Positions 26,267 to 33,981 of a stretch of DNA of 34,080 nt are shown here, piece by piece. This DNA comes from Acidaminobacter hydrogenoformans DSM 2784. Its GTDB lineage: Bacteria; Bacillota; Clostridia; Peptostreptococcales; Acidaminobacteraceae. Below the pieces are notes generated by a model, which did no database searches, was not told the origin of the DNA, and worked only from the letters and a program-made list of their open reading frames with translations. The stretch is taken from NCBI RefSeq assembly GCF_900103005.1, contig NZ_FMWL01000026.1, positions 1-34,080 of the forward strand, given 5' to 3'. The stretch's first letter is position 1. Every line of letters begins with the position of its first letter. The translations under genes were made by a program, and so were the position numbers.

Positions 26267-27682
26267 ATGGATCAAACAGGACAAAAAAGAGAAAACTGGG
26301 GTTCGCGGATTGGCTTTATCATGGCAGCCGCGGGTTCCGCGGTCGGCCTCGGAAACATTTGGCGTTTCCCTTATCTGACCGGTATGAACGGCGGCGGTGC
26401 ATTTATTCTTATTTATCTATTTTTCGTATTTGTCATTGGACTCAGTATTATGACCGCTGAGTTCGCAGTCGGTCGTAACTCCGGCAAGGCCGCAGTTGGA
26501 GCTTACAAGAGCAAGAATAAAAACTGGACTTTTGCGGGCGTTATTGGGGTACTCAGCGGATTCTTGATCATGGGCTTTTATCCGGTCGTTGGCGGCTGGG
26601 CTATCGCTTATATCGTAAAATCCCTGACGGGTTTGACTGCAGCACCTGAAGCCATAGGAGATACCTTTGGCGCGTTTATCACCAATCCGGTGGAGCCACT
26701 CGCCTGGATGGCGCTCTTCCTCGTCTTGAACGTGTTCATCGTTGCAAAAGGCGTCGCTGGCGGTATTGAAAAAGCCGGCAAGATTTTGATGCCAACCCTG
26801 CTTACAATCTTAATCCTCATCGCGATCAGAGGTATGACCCTTGAGGGCGCAGGCGCAGGTCTTGAATTCCTCTTCAAACCTGACTTTTCAAAAGTAACTG
26901 GCGCTACCTTCCTCGCGGCTCTTGGACAAGCGTTCTTCTCACTGTCACTGGGCATGGGCTGTATGATTACTTACGGCAGCTACCTCAACAAAGAAGAGAA
27001 TCTTCCTTCCAACGCATTTATCGTCACAGCCATGGATACAGGCGCTGCGCTTCTCGCCGGCCTTGCAATCTTCCCAGCGCTCTTCGCGTTCGGTATTGAG
27101 CCAACGTCTGGCCCTGGACTGGTTTTCGTCGTCGTACCTTCCATCTTCGCAGCTATGGGCGGTATTGGCCCGGTTCTATCCGCATTTTTCTTCGTCGCGC
27201 TGACAGTTGCCGCGCTGACTTCGTCTGTTTCCCTTCTTGAGGTTGTCGTCGCGTATCTCATGGATGAAAGAAACATGGCGCGTAAAAAAGCGGTTTATAT
27301 CTCCTCTACAATCATGGTCATCATGTGTGTCCTCGCATCCTTGTCCCTTGGCGCAATGTCAGGCGTGACCTTCCTGGGTGTCGGCGCGTTCGACTTCTTT
27401 GATATCTTGACAGACAAGATCTTCCTCGCTATTGGCGGCCTTCTCCTTTGTGTTTTCACAGGCTGGTTTGTCAACAAGGAAGACCTCAGAAAAGAGCTTA
27501 CCAACAACGGGACAGTATCCTTCGGGCTTTTTGAAATCTGGTACAACCTCGTTAAATATGTCATTCCTGTTGCAATTGCAATCGTCGCTGTAGCGGGCAT
27601 CATGTCCATTACTCAGAAAGGCCTCATGATCTTTGGTCTTGCCGTGATCTTTGTACTGGGGTTATTCTCCAAGAAGCTGTAA
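26267..27682 (+). CDS. Sodium-dependent transporter, NSS (SNF) family
   Basis: Sodium-coupled symporter of the LeuT-type neurotransmitter:sodium symporter family, in the cytoplasmic membrane; amino acids are the usual substrates of bacterial members, but the substrate here is unknown. It has 471 residues with eleven or twelve membrane segments. The N-terminal signature WGSRIGFIMAAAGSAVGLGN followed by IWRFPYLTGMNGGGAF is diagnostic, as is LGQAFFSLSLGMGCMITYGS in TM6. ATG 26267 follows AAAAAGGAGGCG. Single gene with its own promoter, ending at a bidirectional terminator. Confidence 0.95.
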   Translation: MDQTGQKRENWGSRIGFIMAAAGSAVGLGNIWRFPYLTGMNGGGAFILIYLFFVFVIGLSIMTAEFAVGRNSGKAAVGAYKSKNKNWTFAGVIGVLSGFLIMGFYPVVGGWAIAYIVKSLTGLTAAPEAIGDTFGAFITNPVEPLAWMALFLVLNVFIVAKGVAGGIEKAGKILMPTLLTILILIAIRGMTLEGAGAGLEFLFKPDFSKVTGATFLAALGQAFFSLSLGMGCMITYGSYLNKEENLPSNAFIVTAMDTGAALLAGLAIFPALFAFGIEPTSGPGLVFVVVPSIFAAMGGIGPVLSAFFFVALTVAALTSSVSLLEVVVAYLMDERNMARKKAVYISSTIMVIMCVLASLSLGAMSGVTFLGVGAFDFFDILTDKIFLAIGGLLLCVFTGWFVNKEDLRKELTNNGTVSFGLFEIWYNLVKYVIPVAIAIVAVAGIMSITQKGLMIFGLAVIFVLGLFSKKL

Positions 27683-27698
27683 CTTTAATGTCAATAAT

Positions 27699-27745
27699 AA
27701 AAGGCGTTTGGTTGGGGACTGTCCCCAACCAAACGCCTTTTTTTT
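27699..27745. terminator. Long palindrome, shared terminator of convergent transcripts
   Basis: A 21-base arm at 27699-27719 is a perfect complement of 27721-27741, so the RNA forms a stem of about 19 pairs with a short loop ACTGT; it is flanked by A-rich sequence on the left and an eight-T tract on the right, so it can terminate both strands. It lies between the NSS transporter gene (+) and pyrI (-). Confidence 0.93.
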
Positions 27746-27771
27746 ATGAGGCTTCTGAAGAAGCCCTTCGT

Positions 27772-28203
27772 TTACAATCGATATTTCGTAATTTCTTCAC
27801 AATAACTGCAGATGTACTCCGCAGAACCGTTCATTTCGTAAAGCTTGAATTTTGGAACCGCATAAGCGTCCGAATTTGTAATGCATCTTGGATTGATGCA
27901 GTTGAAGAGGCCGGTGACTTCCTCTGGGATATTCGCTTTGCGCTTATCTGTGATTTTAGAATCCCGGACAATATTGACGGTAATGTTGTGGTCAATCAAA
28001 CCGAGAATATCCAGATCAATGTCAAAGACATCTGCAAGCTTGATGATGTCTTTTTTGCCGAGGGCTTTGCTGTCGACATTCATCAGCAAAACGACAGGTG
28101 AATCAATGTGTTCAGAGAGCAATTTGTTAAAAATTTTGAGTCCGTTTCCAGCTTTTATGTGGTCTATGACAATGCCGTTTTGGATACCTTTAACCTCTAG
28201 CAT
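27772..28203 (-). CDS. pyrI: Aspartate carbamoyltransferase regulatory chain
   Basis: Regulatory chain of ATCase that binds nucleotide effectors and bridges catalytic trimers. It has 143 residues. The N-terminal nucleotide-binding domain has GIVIDHIKAGNGLKIF; the C-terminal zinc domain has Cys102, Cys107, Cys132 and Cys135 (NCINPRC and YICSYC). Its start overlaps the end of pyrB by 14 bases with GGAGGTG upstream. Presence of pyrI implies the allosteric class B holoenzyme rather than the free trimer of Bacillus. Confidence 0.97.
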   Translation of the reverse strand: MLEVKGIQNGIVIDHIKAGNGLKIFNKLLSEHIDSPVVLLMNVDSKALGKKDIIKLADVFDIDLDILGLIDHNITVNIVRDSKITDKRKANIPEEVTGLFNCINPRCITNSDAYAVPKFKLYEMNGSAEYICSYCEEITKYRL

Positions 28204-29125
28204 AAGGGCCCACCTCCAACAGTTTGCAAATCAGTGCCATCCTAACGTAAACGCCCATTTTGGATTGTTCGAAATAGGCAGCTCTTGGATCGGTATCCAC
28301 ATCAATGGCAATTTCGTTGACACGAGGCAGCGGATGCAGGATGATCAGGTCTTCTTTAGCGGTACGAATTTTATCGCGGTTCAAGATGTAGGTGTTTTTC
28401 AGCCGGACATAGTCTTCCTCATTGAAGAAACGCTCTTTCTGAATTCTCGTCATGTAAAGCATATCCAGTTCTTCGACAACATCCTCCAGGTAGCGGACTT
28501 CAATCAGCTTGACGCCTTGCTTTTCCAGTTGTCGCTTGAGTGAAACCGGGAGCGTAAGCTCATCTGGTGAAATCAGATAGAATTCTTTGTTTCCAAACCG
28601 CGCCAGCGTACGAATAAGGCTATGTACGGTCCTGCCAAATTTGAGGTCGCCACAGAAACCAATTTTCATGTTGTCGAGGCGGCCCTTAAAGCGCTTGATA
28701 GTGATCAAATCGGTAAGGGTTTGGGTGGGGTGTTGGTGACCGCCGTCGCCACCGTTGATGACTGGAATTGTGGCGAAATGTGTCGCGAGTTTAGGCGCAC
28801 CTTCTTTGGGATGACGCATGACGATCAAATCAGAGTAGTCATTGACGACTTTAATGGTATCTGCCAGGGATTCGCCTTTTGCCGTCGAGCTGGTATTGGC
28901 GTCGCTGAAGCCAAGAACCTGTCCGCCGAGCCGCATCATGGCTGAATCGAAGCTCAGCTTGGTACGGGTGCTTGGCTCGAAAAACAGGGAAGCCATGATC
29001 TTGCCGTCGCAAACCTTTCTGTACTTAGCAGGGTTATCAAAGATTGTGAGTCCGGTGTCGACAAGGTGCATCAGCTCTTCCAGGGTGAAATCCTCTGGTT
29101 CAATCAAGTGTCGGACTTGGTTCAT
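28190..29125 (-). CDS. pyrB: Aspartate carbamoyltransferase catalytic chain
   Basis: Condenses carbamoyl phosphate and aspartate, the committed step of pyrimidine synthesis. It has 311 residues. Ser52-Thr53-Arg54-Thr55 in FFEPSTRTKLSF binds carbamoyl phosphate; GGDGGHQHPTQTLTDL, VMRHPKEGA and ILHPLPRVNEI are family signatures. The ATG complementing 29123-29125 has AAAGGAGGCG just upstream; the open frame continues to 29206 but that part lies in the attenuator. Forms a two-gene leftward unit with pyrI. Confidence 0.98.
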   Translation of the reverse strand: MNQVRHLIEPEDFTLEELMHLVDTGLTIFDNPAKYRKVCDGKIMASLFFEPSTRTKLSFDSAMMRLGGQVLGFSDANTSSTAKGESLADTIKVVNDYSDLIVMRHPKEGAPKLATHFATIPVINGGDGGHQHPTQTLTDLITIKRFKGRLDNMKIGFCGDLKFGRTVHSLIRTLARFGNKEFYLISPDELTLPVSLKRQLEKQGVKLIEVRYLEDVVEELDMLYMTRIQKERFFNEEDYVRLKNTYILNRDKIRTAKEDLIILHPLPRVNEIAIDVDTDPRAAYFEQSKMGVYVRMALICKLLEVGPYARG

Positions 29126-29159
29126 ATAAGCGCCTCCTTTAATAATTGGGGAGTGGACA

Positions 29160-29191
29160 AAATAAAAGACCTTTTTCCCAGAGGAAAAAGG
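29160..29191 (-). terminator. Attenuator terminator upstream of pyrB
   Basis: Nine-pair stem CCTTTTTCC/GGAAAAAGG (29170-29178 with 29183-29191), loop of four, followed on the minus strand by TCTTTTATTTTG. It lies between the pyrB promoter and its ribosome binding site, so it must be read through for expression. Confidence 0.88.
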
Positions 29192-29240
29192 CCACAAAGG
29201 CATCATACTTTAGGTGTCGAAGCACCGTAAGTGACGTTGC

Positions 29241-29272
29241 GCCTTCCCAATCTCTCGGACTGAGTTAAAGGC
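29241..29272 (-). promoter_or_regulatory. PyrR-type binding hairpin (anti-antiterminator) of pyrBI
   Basis: Read on the minus strand: lower stem GCCUU/AAGGC, 5' internal bulge UAACU, upper stem CAGUC/GAUUG, loop CGAGA, 3' bulge GG. The known PyrR recognition consensus is ARUCCNGNGAGGYU; this copy fits with one loop base missing and an A for one G that keeps the stem paired. AAGGC can instead pair with GCCTT at 29201-29197 to form an antiterminator enclosing a GGTG/CACC hairpin. Confidence 0.82.
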
Positions 29273-29289
29273 TGTATTGAATTCGACTA

Positions 29290-29319
29290 ATACTAACATA
29301 CTTTGTTTTAGAGTGTCAA
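29290..29319 (-). promoter_or_regulatory. Promoter of pyrBI
   Basis: On the minus strand: -35 TTGACA (complement of 29314-29319, perfect), 18-bp spacer, -10 TAGTAT (complement of 29290-29295) with a TGT extension. Transcription would start near 29283, about ten bases before the PyrR-type hairpin. Confidence 0.78.
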
Positions 29320-29465
29320 ACGTTTTGAAGAAGATAAACGGATGTAATTCCATACAGGTGAAAACATAAATATGAAGTCTTCGGATCGCGGCTGATTCCA
29401 ACAGCGCCTCGTGATTCTCATAAGATTCTCCAAGTGTATCCCGGTACCATGAGGGCAGATTCAGA
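29320..29465. other. Interval between the divergent pyr promoters
   Basis: 146 bases separating the two -35 boxes. A 98-codon open frame on the minus strand (29210-29506) crosses it, but this would begin upstream of the pyrC start of transcription and run through the pyrB promoter and hairpin, so I do not call it a gene. No clear operator palindrome was seen. Confidence 0.4.
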
Positions 29466-29494
29466 TTGACATTGACGTATGGGTATGATATTTT
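29466..29494 (+). promoter_or_regulatory. Promoter of pyrCFKD
   Basis: -35 TTGACA (29466-29471, perfect), 17-bp spacer, -10 TATTTT (29489-29494) with a TGA extension. Transcription would start near 29501, just before the PyrR-type hairpin at 29519. Confidence 0.72.
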
Positions 29495-29518
29495 GGATAG
29501 AGCCATTTAAATGACAGC

Positions 29519-29550
29519 ACCTTTAACCAGGTACGAGATGCCTGTAAGGT
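29519..29550 (+). promoter_or_regulatory. PyrR-type binding hairpin (anti-antiterminator) of pyrCFKD
   Basis: Lower stem ACCUU/AAGGU (29519-29523 with 29546-29550), 5' bulge UAAC, upper stem CAGGUA/UGCCUG (29528-29533 with 29539-29544), loop CGAGA, 3' bulge U. The same plan and loop as the pyrB copy. AAGG can alternatively pair with CCTT (29588-29591), enclosing an ACCGGC/GCCGGT hairpin (29568-29573 with 29580-29585), the likely antiterminator. Confidence 0.82.
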
Positions 29551-29591
29551 CGAACTGATGAGAATGAACCGGCTGAAGTGCCGGTATCCTT

Positions 29592-29621
29592 CCCCTTGCA
29601 GACAACTGCAAGGGGTTTTTT
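29592..29621 (+). terminator. Attenuator terminator upstream of pyrC
   Basis: Ten-pair stem CCCCTTGCAG/CTGCAAGGGG (29592-29601 with 29606-29615), ACAA loop, six T. Lies 20 bases before the pyrC start. Confidence 0.93.
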
Positions 29622-29641
29622 GATTTTGAGGAGGCGAGCGG

Positions 29642-30910
29642 ATGAAACGTTTGATACTTAACGCGACCTATTTGAGGGGCGCATCCCTGGAATGGGATAA
29701 GGGGCCGCTTTTGATTGAGGATGGCGTTGTTAAGACCATCGGCAACGAGTCTTGTGAAAAGCTGATGGCTGAAGCCCATGAGGTGATTGACGCCAACGGA
29801 TGGATTGGAATACCGGCCTTTGCTGACCTTCACGTCCATTTCAGGGAACCGGGATTTGAAGCCAAAGAAACCCTGGAAACCGGTCTTAGGGCAGCTGAAA
29901 AAGGCGGGTTTACCCTCGTGGCCGCCATGCCAAACACAAAGCCGCCACTGGACAGCGTGGACCGAATTGAGGCCCTCGTTGAGAAAGCGAAGGGGCTGTC
30001 TGAGGTAGAGTTTTTGCAGTTCGCGGCAGTGACCCTGGGGCAAAAGGGAGAGACCGTTGTAGACGTTGAGGCCCTTGCCGCGAAAAATCTCAAGCTTTTT
30101 TCGGAAGACGGTCATGAGGTCCAGTCGCCGGAACGGTTTAAGGAAGCGCTTGTCAGGGTAGAAAAAGTAGGCGGGATCGTTGTCACCCATTGTGAGGATC
30201 ACCCGCTTACAGTAGAATTTAAAGATGCGCCATACCCGCCCGAAGGTGAGTGGCATATGGTTAAACGGGATATTGAACTGGCCGCGGAAACTCAGACAAG
30301 GCTGCACCTGGCGCACCTCAGCACCAAAGAAAGTATAGAACTGGTTAGAAAAGCCAAGGCTGAAGGCGTCAGAGTGACTTCGGAGGTCGCGCCGCATCAT
30401 CTTTTCTTTAACGCGGACAGATTGAACTTCACAACGGCGTTTTATAAGGTGAATCCGCCACTGCGCGGCGAAAAGCACATTGCCGCGCTGATTGAAGGCA
30501 TCAAGGATGGCACGGTGGACATGATCGCGTCAGATCACGCGCCGCATGAAATTGAAAGCAAGCGCTGTCCGTACGGCCAAGGGAGCTATGGCTTCAGCGG
30601 CCTTGAATATTCTTTTTCTGCGACGCATACCGCATTGAGGGCGAATGGCATCAGTTTGAGAACACTGGTCAAACTCATGAGCTTTGCGCCAAGAAACCTT
30701 ATAGGTCGGGAAGACAACATCATTGAAAATCAGCATTTTGCAGATCTTGTCTTTGTTAATTTGGATGAAAGCTTCACCATTAAAGAAGAAGATTTAGTGT
30801 CCAAAGGGAAAAACTGCCCATATATTGGACACGAAATGACCGGGGCTGTTAAGTGTGTAATTTTGGGAGATCAAGTCTTATACAGGAGTGATGAGAAAAA
30901 TGTCCGCTGA
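29642..30910 (+). CDS. pyrC: Dihydroorotase
   Basis: Cyclizes carbamoyl aspartate to dihydroorotate. It has 422 residues, the long Gram-positive type. Metal ligands are visible as His64 and His66 in ADLHVHFREPG, the Asp of LFSEDGHEV, His in VVTHCEDHPL and LHLAHLSTKE, and Asp in IASDHAPHEIE. ATG 29642 follows GAGGAGGCG. First gene of the rightward pyr unit, overlapping pyrF by 11 bases. Confidence 0.97.
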   Translation: MKRLILNATYLRGASLEWDKGPLLIEDGVVKTIGNESCEKLMAEAHEVIDANGWIGIPAFADLHVHFREPGFEAKETLETGLRAAEKGGFTLVAAMPNTKPPLDSVDRIEALVEKAKGLSEVEFLQFAAVTLGQKGETVVDVEALAAKNLKLFSEDGHEVQSPERFKEALVRVEKVGGIVVTHCEDHPLTVEFKDAPYPPEGEWHMVKRDIELAAETQTRLHLAHLSTKESIELVRKAKAEGVRVTSEVAPHHLFFNADRLNFTTAFYKVNPPLRGEKHIAALIEGIKDGTVDMIASDHAPHEIESKRCPYGQGSYGFSGLEYSFSATHTALRANGISLRTLVKLMSFAPRNLIGREDNIIENQHFADLVFVNLDESFTIKEEDLVSKGKNCPYIGHEMTGAVKCVILGDQVLYRSDEKNVR

Positions 30911-31829
30911 TCGTTTAATTCGAAAAATTATGGAGAAGAAAAGTGTGCTTTGTGTTGGACTCGATCCCGTTGTTGAAAAACTGCCGGAAAGCCTAAGGAA
31001 GGATATAGAAAAGGGTGGCAAAACCCTGGAGGCCGCAGCAGACGCAGTGTTCAAATTCAACAAGGTTGTCCTTGACGCCATTGAACCTTATGCAGCTGTG
31101 GTTAAACCCCAAATCGCTTTTTATGAGGCCCTCGGTGTACCCGGTCTTGAAGCCTACAGAAAGACGGCGGCATACGCTAAAGCCCTCGGACTCTATGTCA
31201 TAGCAGATATAAAGCGCGGGGATATTGGAACGACGTCGGAAGCTTATGCTCAAGCCCATTTGGGCTATACGGACATTCTTGGCGAAAAAAGAAGAGCCTT
31301 TGAGTCGGATGCTGTCACGATCAATCCCTATCTTGGAGATGATTCGAATCACGCTTTCAGTCAATGGGCGGCAAAGGAAGACGGCATGACCTTTCTCCTG
31401 GTCAAAACCTCGAATAAAACCTCCAGTCAATTGCAAAATCAGAAAATTGGCGAGCGCTGCGTTTTTGATGTGGTGGGAGACATGCTGAAAGAAAGTCCTT
31501 TCGCGGTTAAAGGCGACTTTGGCTACACGCCGCTTGGCGCAGTCGTTGGGGCTACGCATCCAGAGGAGCTGAGTCAGCTTCGGAGCTCACTTGAGGGGTG
31601 CTTCTTCCTGATTCCCGGCTATGGGGCTCAGGGCGGAAGCGCGGATGACGCGACGCAAGGGTTTGACGCCCGAGGACTGGGGGCAGTTGTCAACTCCTCC
31701 AGAGGTGTCATCTATGCCTTCGGAGAAGAGGAAGACTTTGGCGCGAAAATCGCTGAAGCCGCAAAGAAATCCAGAGACGACCTCAATGCCGCGCTGGAGC
31801 GCGCCGGCAAGAAGTACTGGGAGGCTTAG
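30900..31829 (+). CDS. pyrF: Orotidine 5'-phosphate decarboxylase, long type
   Basis: Decarboxylates OMP to UMP. It has about 310 residues, the long subfamily (type 2), not the 230-240 residue form. Substrate and catalytic residues are in VLCVGLDPVVEKLP and IADIKRGDIGTTSEAYA (D-x-K-R-x-D), with DAVTINPYLGDDS downstream. The start is uncertain: ATG 30900 fits AGGAG at 30884-30888 better than ATG 30891 or GTG 30888, which lie on or next to it. Confidence 0.96.
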   Translation: MSADRLIRKIMEKKSVLCVGLDPVVEKLPESLRKDIEKGGKTLEAAADAVFKFNKVVLDAIEPYAAVVKPQIAFYEALGVPGLEAYRKTAAYAKALGLYVIADIKRGDIGTTSEAYAQAHLGYTDILGEKRRAFESDAVTINPYLGDDSNHAFSQWAAKEDGMTFLLVKTSNKTSSQLQNQKIGERCVFDVVGDMLKESPFAVKGDFGYTPLGAVVGATHPEELSQLRSSLEGCFFLIPGYGAQGGSADDATQGFDARGLGAVVNSSRGVIYAFGEEEDFGAKIAEAAKKSRDDLNAALERAGKKYWEA

Positions 31830-31831
31830 CC

Positions 31832-32617
31832 ATGAAGGCCATTCGCGACCTGAAAATTATTAAAATAGATGAAATAGCTAAAGGCATCTTTTCATTGGTG
31901 CTTGAGCGGCATCTGGATTTTGGAGCCCTCAAACCCGGCCAGTTTTTCAATCTGGCCTTGAAGTCGAGAGAGCTTCCCCTGCTCAAGCGTCCTATCAGCC
32001 TGTCGACCTGGGATGACACGACCATGACCTTTGTCATCCGCAAAGTGGGTAAGGGGACAGAGCTGTTATGCGCAGCCCAACCTGGTGAATGGGTTTCTGC
32101 GGTGGGCCCGCTGGGAAATGGCTTTGACCTTGAAGCCCCTGCTGCTGAAGCGACGCTCCTTGGCGGCGGTATTGGCACCGCGCCGCTGCTGGCGCTTGCG
32201 GAAATGCTGTCTGCAGCTGGCACTAAAGTCAACGTTTACTTGGGCTACCAAAATGAACCCTACCTCGTCGAAAACTTCAAAAAAGTGGCCGATGGTCTTT
32301 TTATAGCCACCATGGAGCCCGTCGATGGCCTTTACCACGGAAACGTCGTCGAGTACTGGATGGCTCAAGAAGCTGATGAAACCGAACGCCATGTTTACAG
32401 CTGCGGCCCGGACGCTATGCTTCATATGGTTCAGCTTTCCCTGAAATCGAGATCCCAAAAGGGCCATCTTCTGACAGAAGAGCGCATGGCGTGCGGCATT
32501 GGCGCTTGCTTGACCTGCGCCAAACCCATTGAGAGGGACGGCGAAGTCCATATGCTCAGGACGTGCATTGAGGGACCCGTGTTCAAAGCAGAGGAGGTCG
32601 TATTCGAGTGCAAATGA
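31832..32617 (+). CDS. pyrK: Dihydroorotate dehydrogenase electron transfer subunit
   Basis: FAD and [2Fe-2S] protein that lets class 1B PyrD use NAD+. It has 261 residues. The FAD-binding [10 protein letters not shown], the NAD-binding [16 protein letters not shown] and four cluster cysteines, Cys221, Cys226, Cys229 and Cys245 (CX4CX2CX15C), are present. Two bases separate it from pyrF; its end overlaps pyrD by 10 bases. Confidence 0.97.
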   Translation: MKAIRDLKIIKIDEIAKGIFSLVLERHLDFGALKPGQFFNLALKSRELPLLKRPISLSTWDDTTMTFVIRKVGKGTELLCAAQPGEWVSAVGPLGNGFDLEAPAAEATLLGGGIGTAPLLALAEMLSAAGTKVNVYLGYQNEPYLVENFKKVADGLFIATMEPVDGLYHGNVVEYWMAQEADETERHVYSCGPDAMLHMVQLSLKSRSQKGHLLTEERMACGIGACLTCAKPIERDGEVHMLRTCIEGPVFKAEEVVFECK

Positions 32618-33477
32618 ATAACGTCGATTTGAATGGCCTGGTACTCAAGAATCCAGTCACCGTGGCGTCTGGCACCTTTGGCTTTGGGCGGGAATTCTCG
32701 GATTTCTACGACCTGAGCCTACTGGGCGCTATATCCGTCAAAGGCCTTACCCTCAAGCCACGCGAAGGCAACCCCGTTCCGCGGCTCGCAGAAACACCAA
32801 TGGGGATGATCAACAGTGTTGGCCTTCAGAACCCTGGCGTCGAAGCTTTCATTCGCGACGAAATTCCGTTTCTTCGGACGTTCGACACCAAGATCATTGC
32901 CAATATCAATGGCAACACCCTGGAAGAGTACGTTGAAATGGCGAAGATCCTCGACAAAGAAGATGTGGACTCCATAGAAGTCAATATTTCCTGCCCTAAT
33001 GTCAAAAGCGGCGGGATGGCCTTTGGGACCGATCCCCTGATGGCCTCAAAAGTCACTTCAGCCGTCAGGAATGTGACCTCAAAGCACATCATTGTCAAGC
33101 TGAGCCCCAACGTTACGGATATCCGAACGATTGCTAAGGCCGCAGAGGTTTCTGGCGCGAACTGCCTGTCCATGATCAATACGATTACAGGTATGGCGTT
33201 TGACCTCAAGACGCGCCGCCCTATTATTGCCAACCGCATAGGCGGCCTTTCCGGTCCCGCTGTGAAGCCAGTAGGCGTGCGCATGGTCTATGAGACCGCA
33301 TCCGTCGTTGGGATTCCTATCATTGGCATGGGCGGCATTATGAACGCTGAAGATGCATTTGAGTATATCCTTGCGGGCGCATCTGCCATTGCGGTGGGCA
33401 CGGGGAATCTCGTAAATCCTATGTGCGCGCCGCAGGTTTTAGAGGGTTTGAAAAAATATCTTCCAGCAGAAGTCTAA
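32608..33477 (+). CDS. pyrD: Dihydroorotate dehydrogenase, class 1B catalytic subunit
   Basis: Oxidizes dihydroorotate to orotate with FMN, cytoplasmic, in complex with PyrK. It has 289 residues. Catalytic Cys129 lies in [12 protein letters not shown], as expected for class 1 enzymes; other landmarks are [26 protein letters not shown] and [22 protein letters not shown] 32608 lies 10 bases after AGGAGG; an ATG at 32614 is an alternative at longer spacing. Last gene of the rightward pyr unit. Confidence 0.97.
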   Translation: MQMNNVDLNGLVLKNPVTVASGTFGFGREFSDFYDLSLLGAISVKGLTLKPREGNPVPRLAETPMGMINSVGLQNPGVEAFIRDEIPFLRTFDTKIIANINGNTLEEYVEMAKILDKEDVDSIEVNISCPNVKSGGMAFGTDPLMASKVTSAVRNVTSKHIIVKLSPNVTDIRTIAKAAEVSGANCLSMINTITGMAFDLKTRRPIIANRIGGLSGPAVKPVGVRMVYETASVVGIPIIGMGGIMNAEDAFEYILAGASAIAVGTGNLVNPMCAPQVLEGLKKYLPAEV

Positions 33478-33500
33478 AAATTGTTATAGTGATGAAAGAA

Positions 33501-33542
33501 AAGCCCTCTGCCGATGGTCTCGATAAACCACACAGAGGGCTT
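33501..33542. terminator. Hairpin after pyrD, probable terminator
   Basis: AAGCCCTCTG (33501-33510) pairs with CAGAGGGCTT (33533-33542), enclosing a smaller TGGT/ACCA stem. The plus-strand tract that follows (CGGTCATTCATTTCTCTC) is a poor U-run, so rightward termination may be inefficient; the minus side has a better T-rich tract. Confidence 0.6.
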
Positions 33543-33673
33543 CGGTCATTCATTTCTCTCTTACTTACATCTGGAACGCACTGATCCAAACTTCCAAAAT
33601 CCCAATGTGATTCGATAAAGCAAAAGTTGCTTTAAGGAAGGAAAAAACTTTGCTCTTTTTTGAAAAAACATAG
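33543..33673. other. Non-coding spacer before the rRNA promoters
   Basis: A/T-rich region with A- and T-tracts (for example around 33640-33670) just upstream of the first rrn promoter. These could serve as UP elements. No gene seen. Confidence 0.4.
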
Positions 33674-33702
33674 TTGACGAACGCAATCTGAGATGCTAAG
33701 AT
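33674..33702 (+). promoter_or_regulatory. rRNA promoter P1
   Basis: -35 TTGACG (33674-33679), 17-bp spacer, -10 TAAGAT (33697-33702) with TGC extension, downstream of A/T tracts. Confidence 0.72.
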
Positions 33703-33767
33703 AATCAAGTCGCTGAACGCTTGCGAGACAACGCCTCAGAAAACAAACAAAGAAATTGAAAAAACTC

Positions 33768-33796
33768 TTGACGACTACAAATCACAGTGTTAAACT
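33768..33796 (+). promoter_or_regulatory. rRNA promoter P2
   Basis: -35 TTGACG (33768-33773), 17-bp spacer, -10 TAAACT (33791-33796) with TGT extension, 94 bases after P1 with the same -35 box. Confidence 0.72.
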
Positions 33797-33981
33797 GTAA
33801 TAGTCACTTGAGATGGCGAGTCGAAAAACTTCCTTTAAAAGCGACCATTCGATCCTTGAAAACTAAACAGTGTACAACCCAAAATTCTGAAATAAATGTC
33901 GGTTCTGCTTGGAACCGGCGAAGTGATTTCTGATTATGGAAATAATGCAGAGGTCAGTGATATAACTGCAAGTTAAGGATT
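33797..33981 (+). promoter_or_regulatory. Pre-16S leader with boxA-like segment
   Basis: About 185 bases between P2 and 16S. It holds a CCTTGAAAACTAAACA segment near 33854, of the kind found around Gram-positive rRNA genes and linked to antitermination or processing, and a hairpin CGGTTC/GAACCG (33900-33905 with 33912-33917). Confidence 0.6.

Noticed and set aside
27688..28543. Plus-strand open frames opposite pyrI and pyrB
   Set aside because: Both are antisense to well-conserved ATCase genes and begin in or next to the terminator palindrome.
29210..29506. 98-codon minus-strand open frame between pyrB and pyrC
   Set aside because: Its start lies upstream of the pyrBI start of transcription and it crosses two promoters and a PyrR-type hairpin; its ribosome site is explained by the pyrC hairpin.
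29507..30478. 323-codon minus-strand open frame
   Set aside because: Antisense to pyrC, which has all its metal-ligand motifs; a shadow frame.
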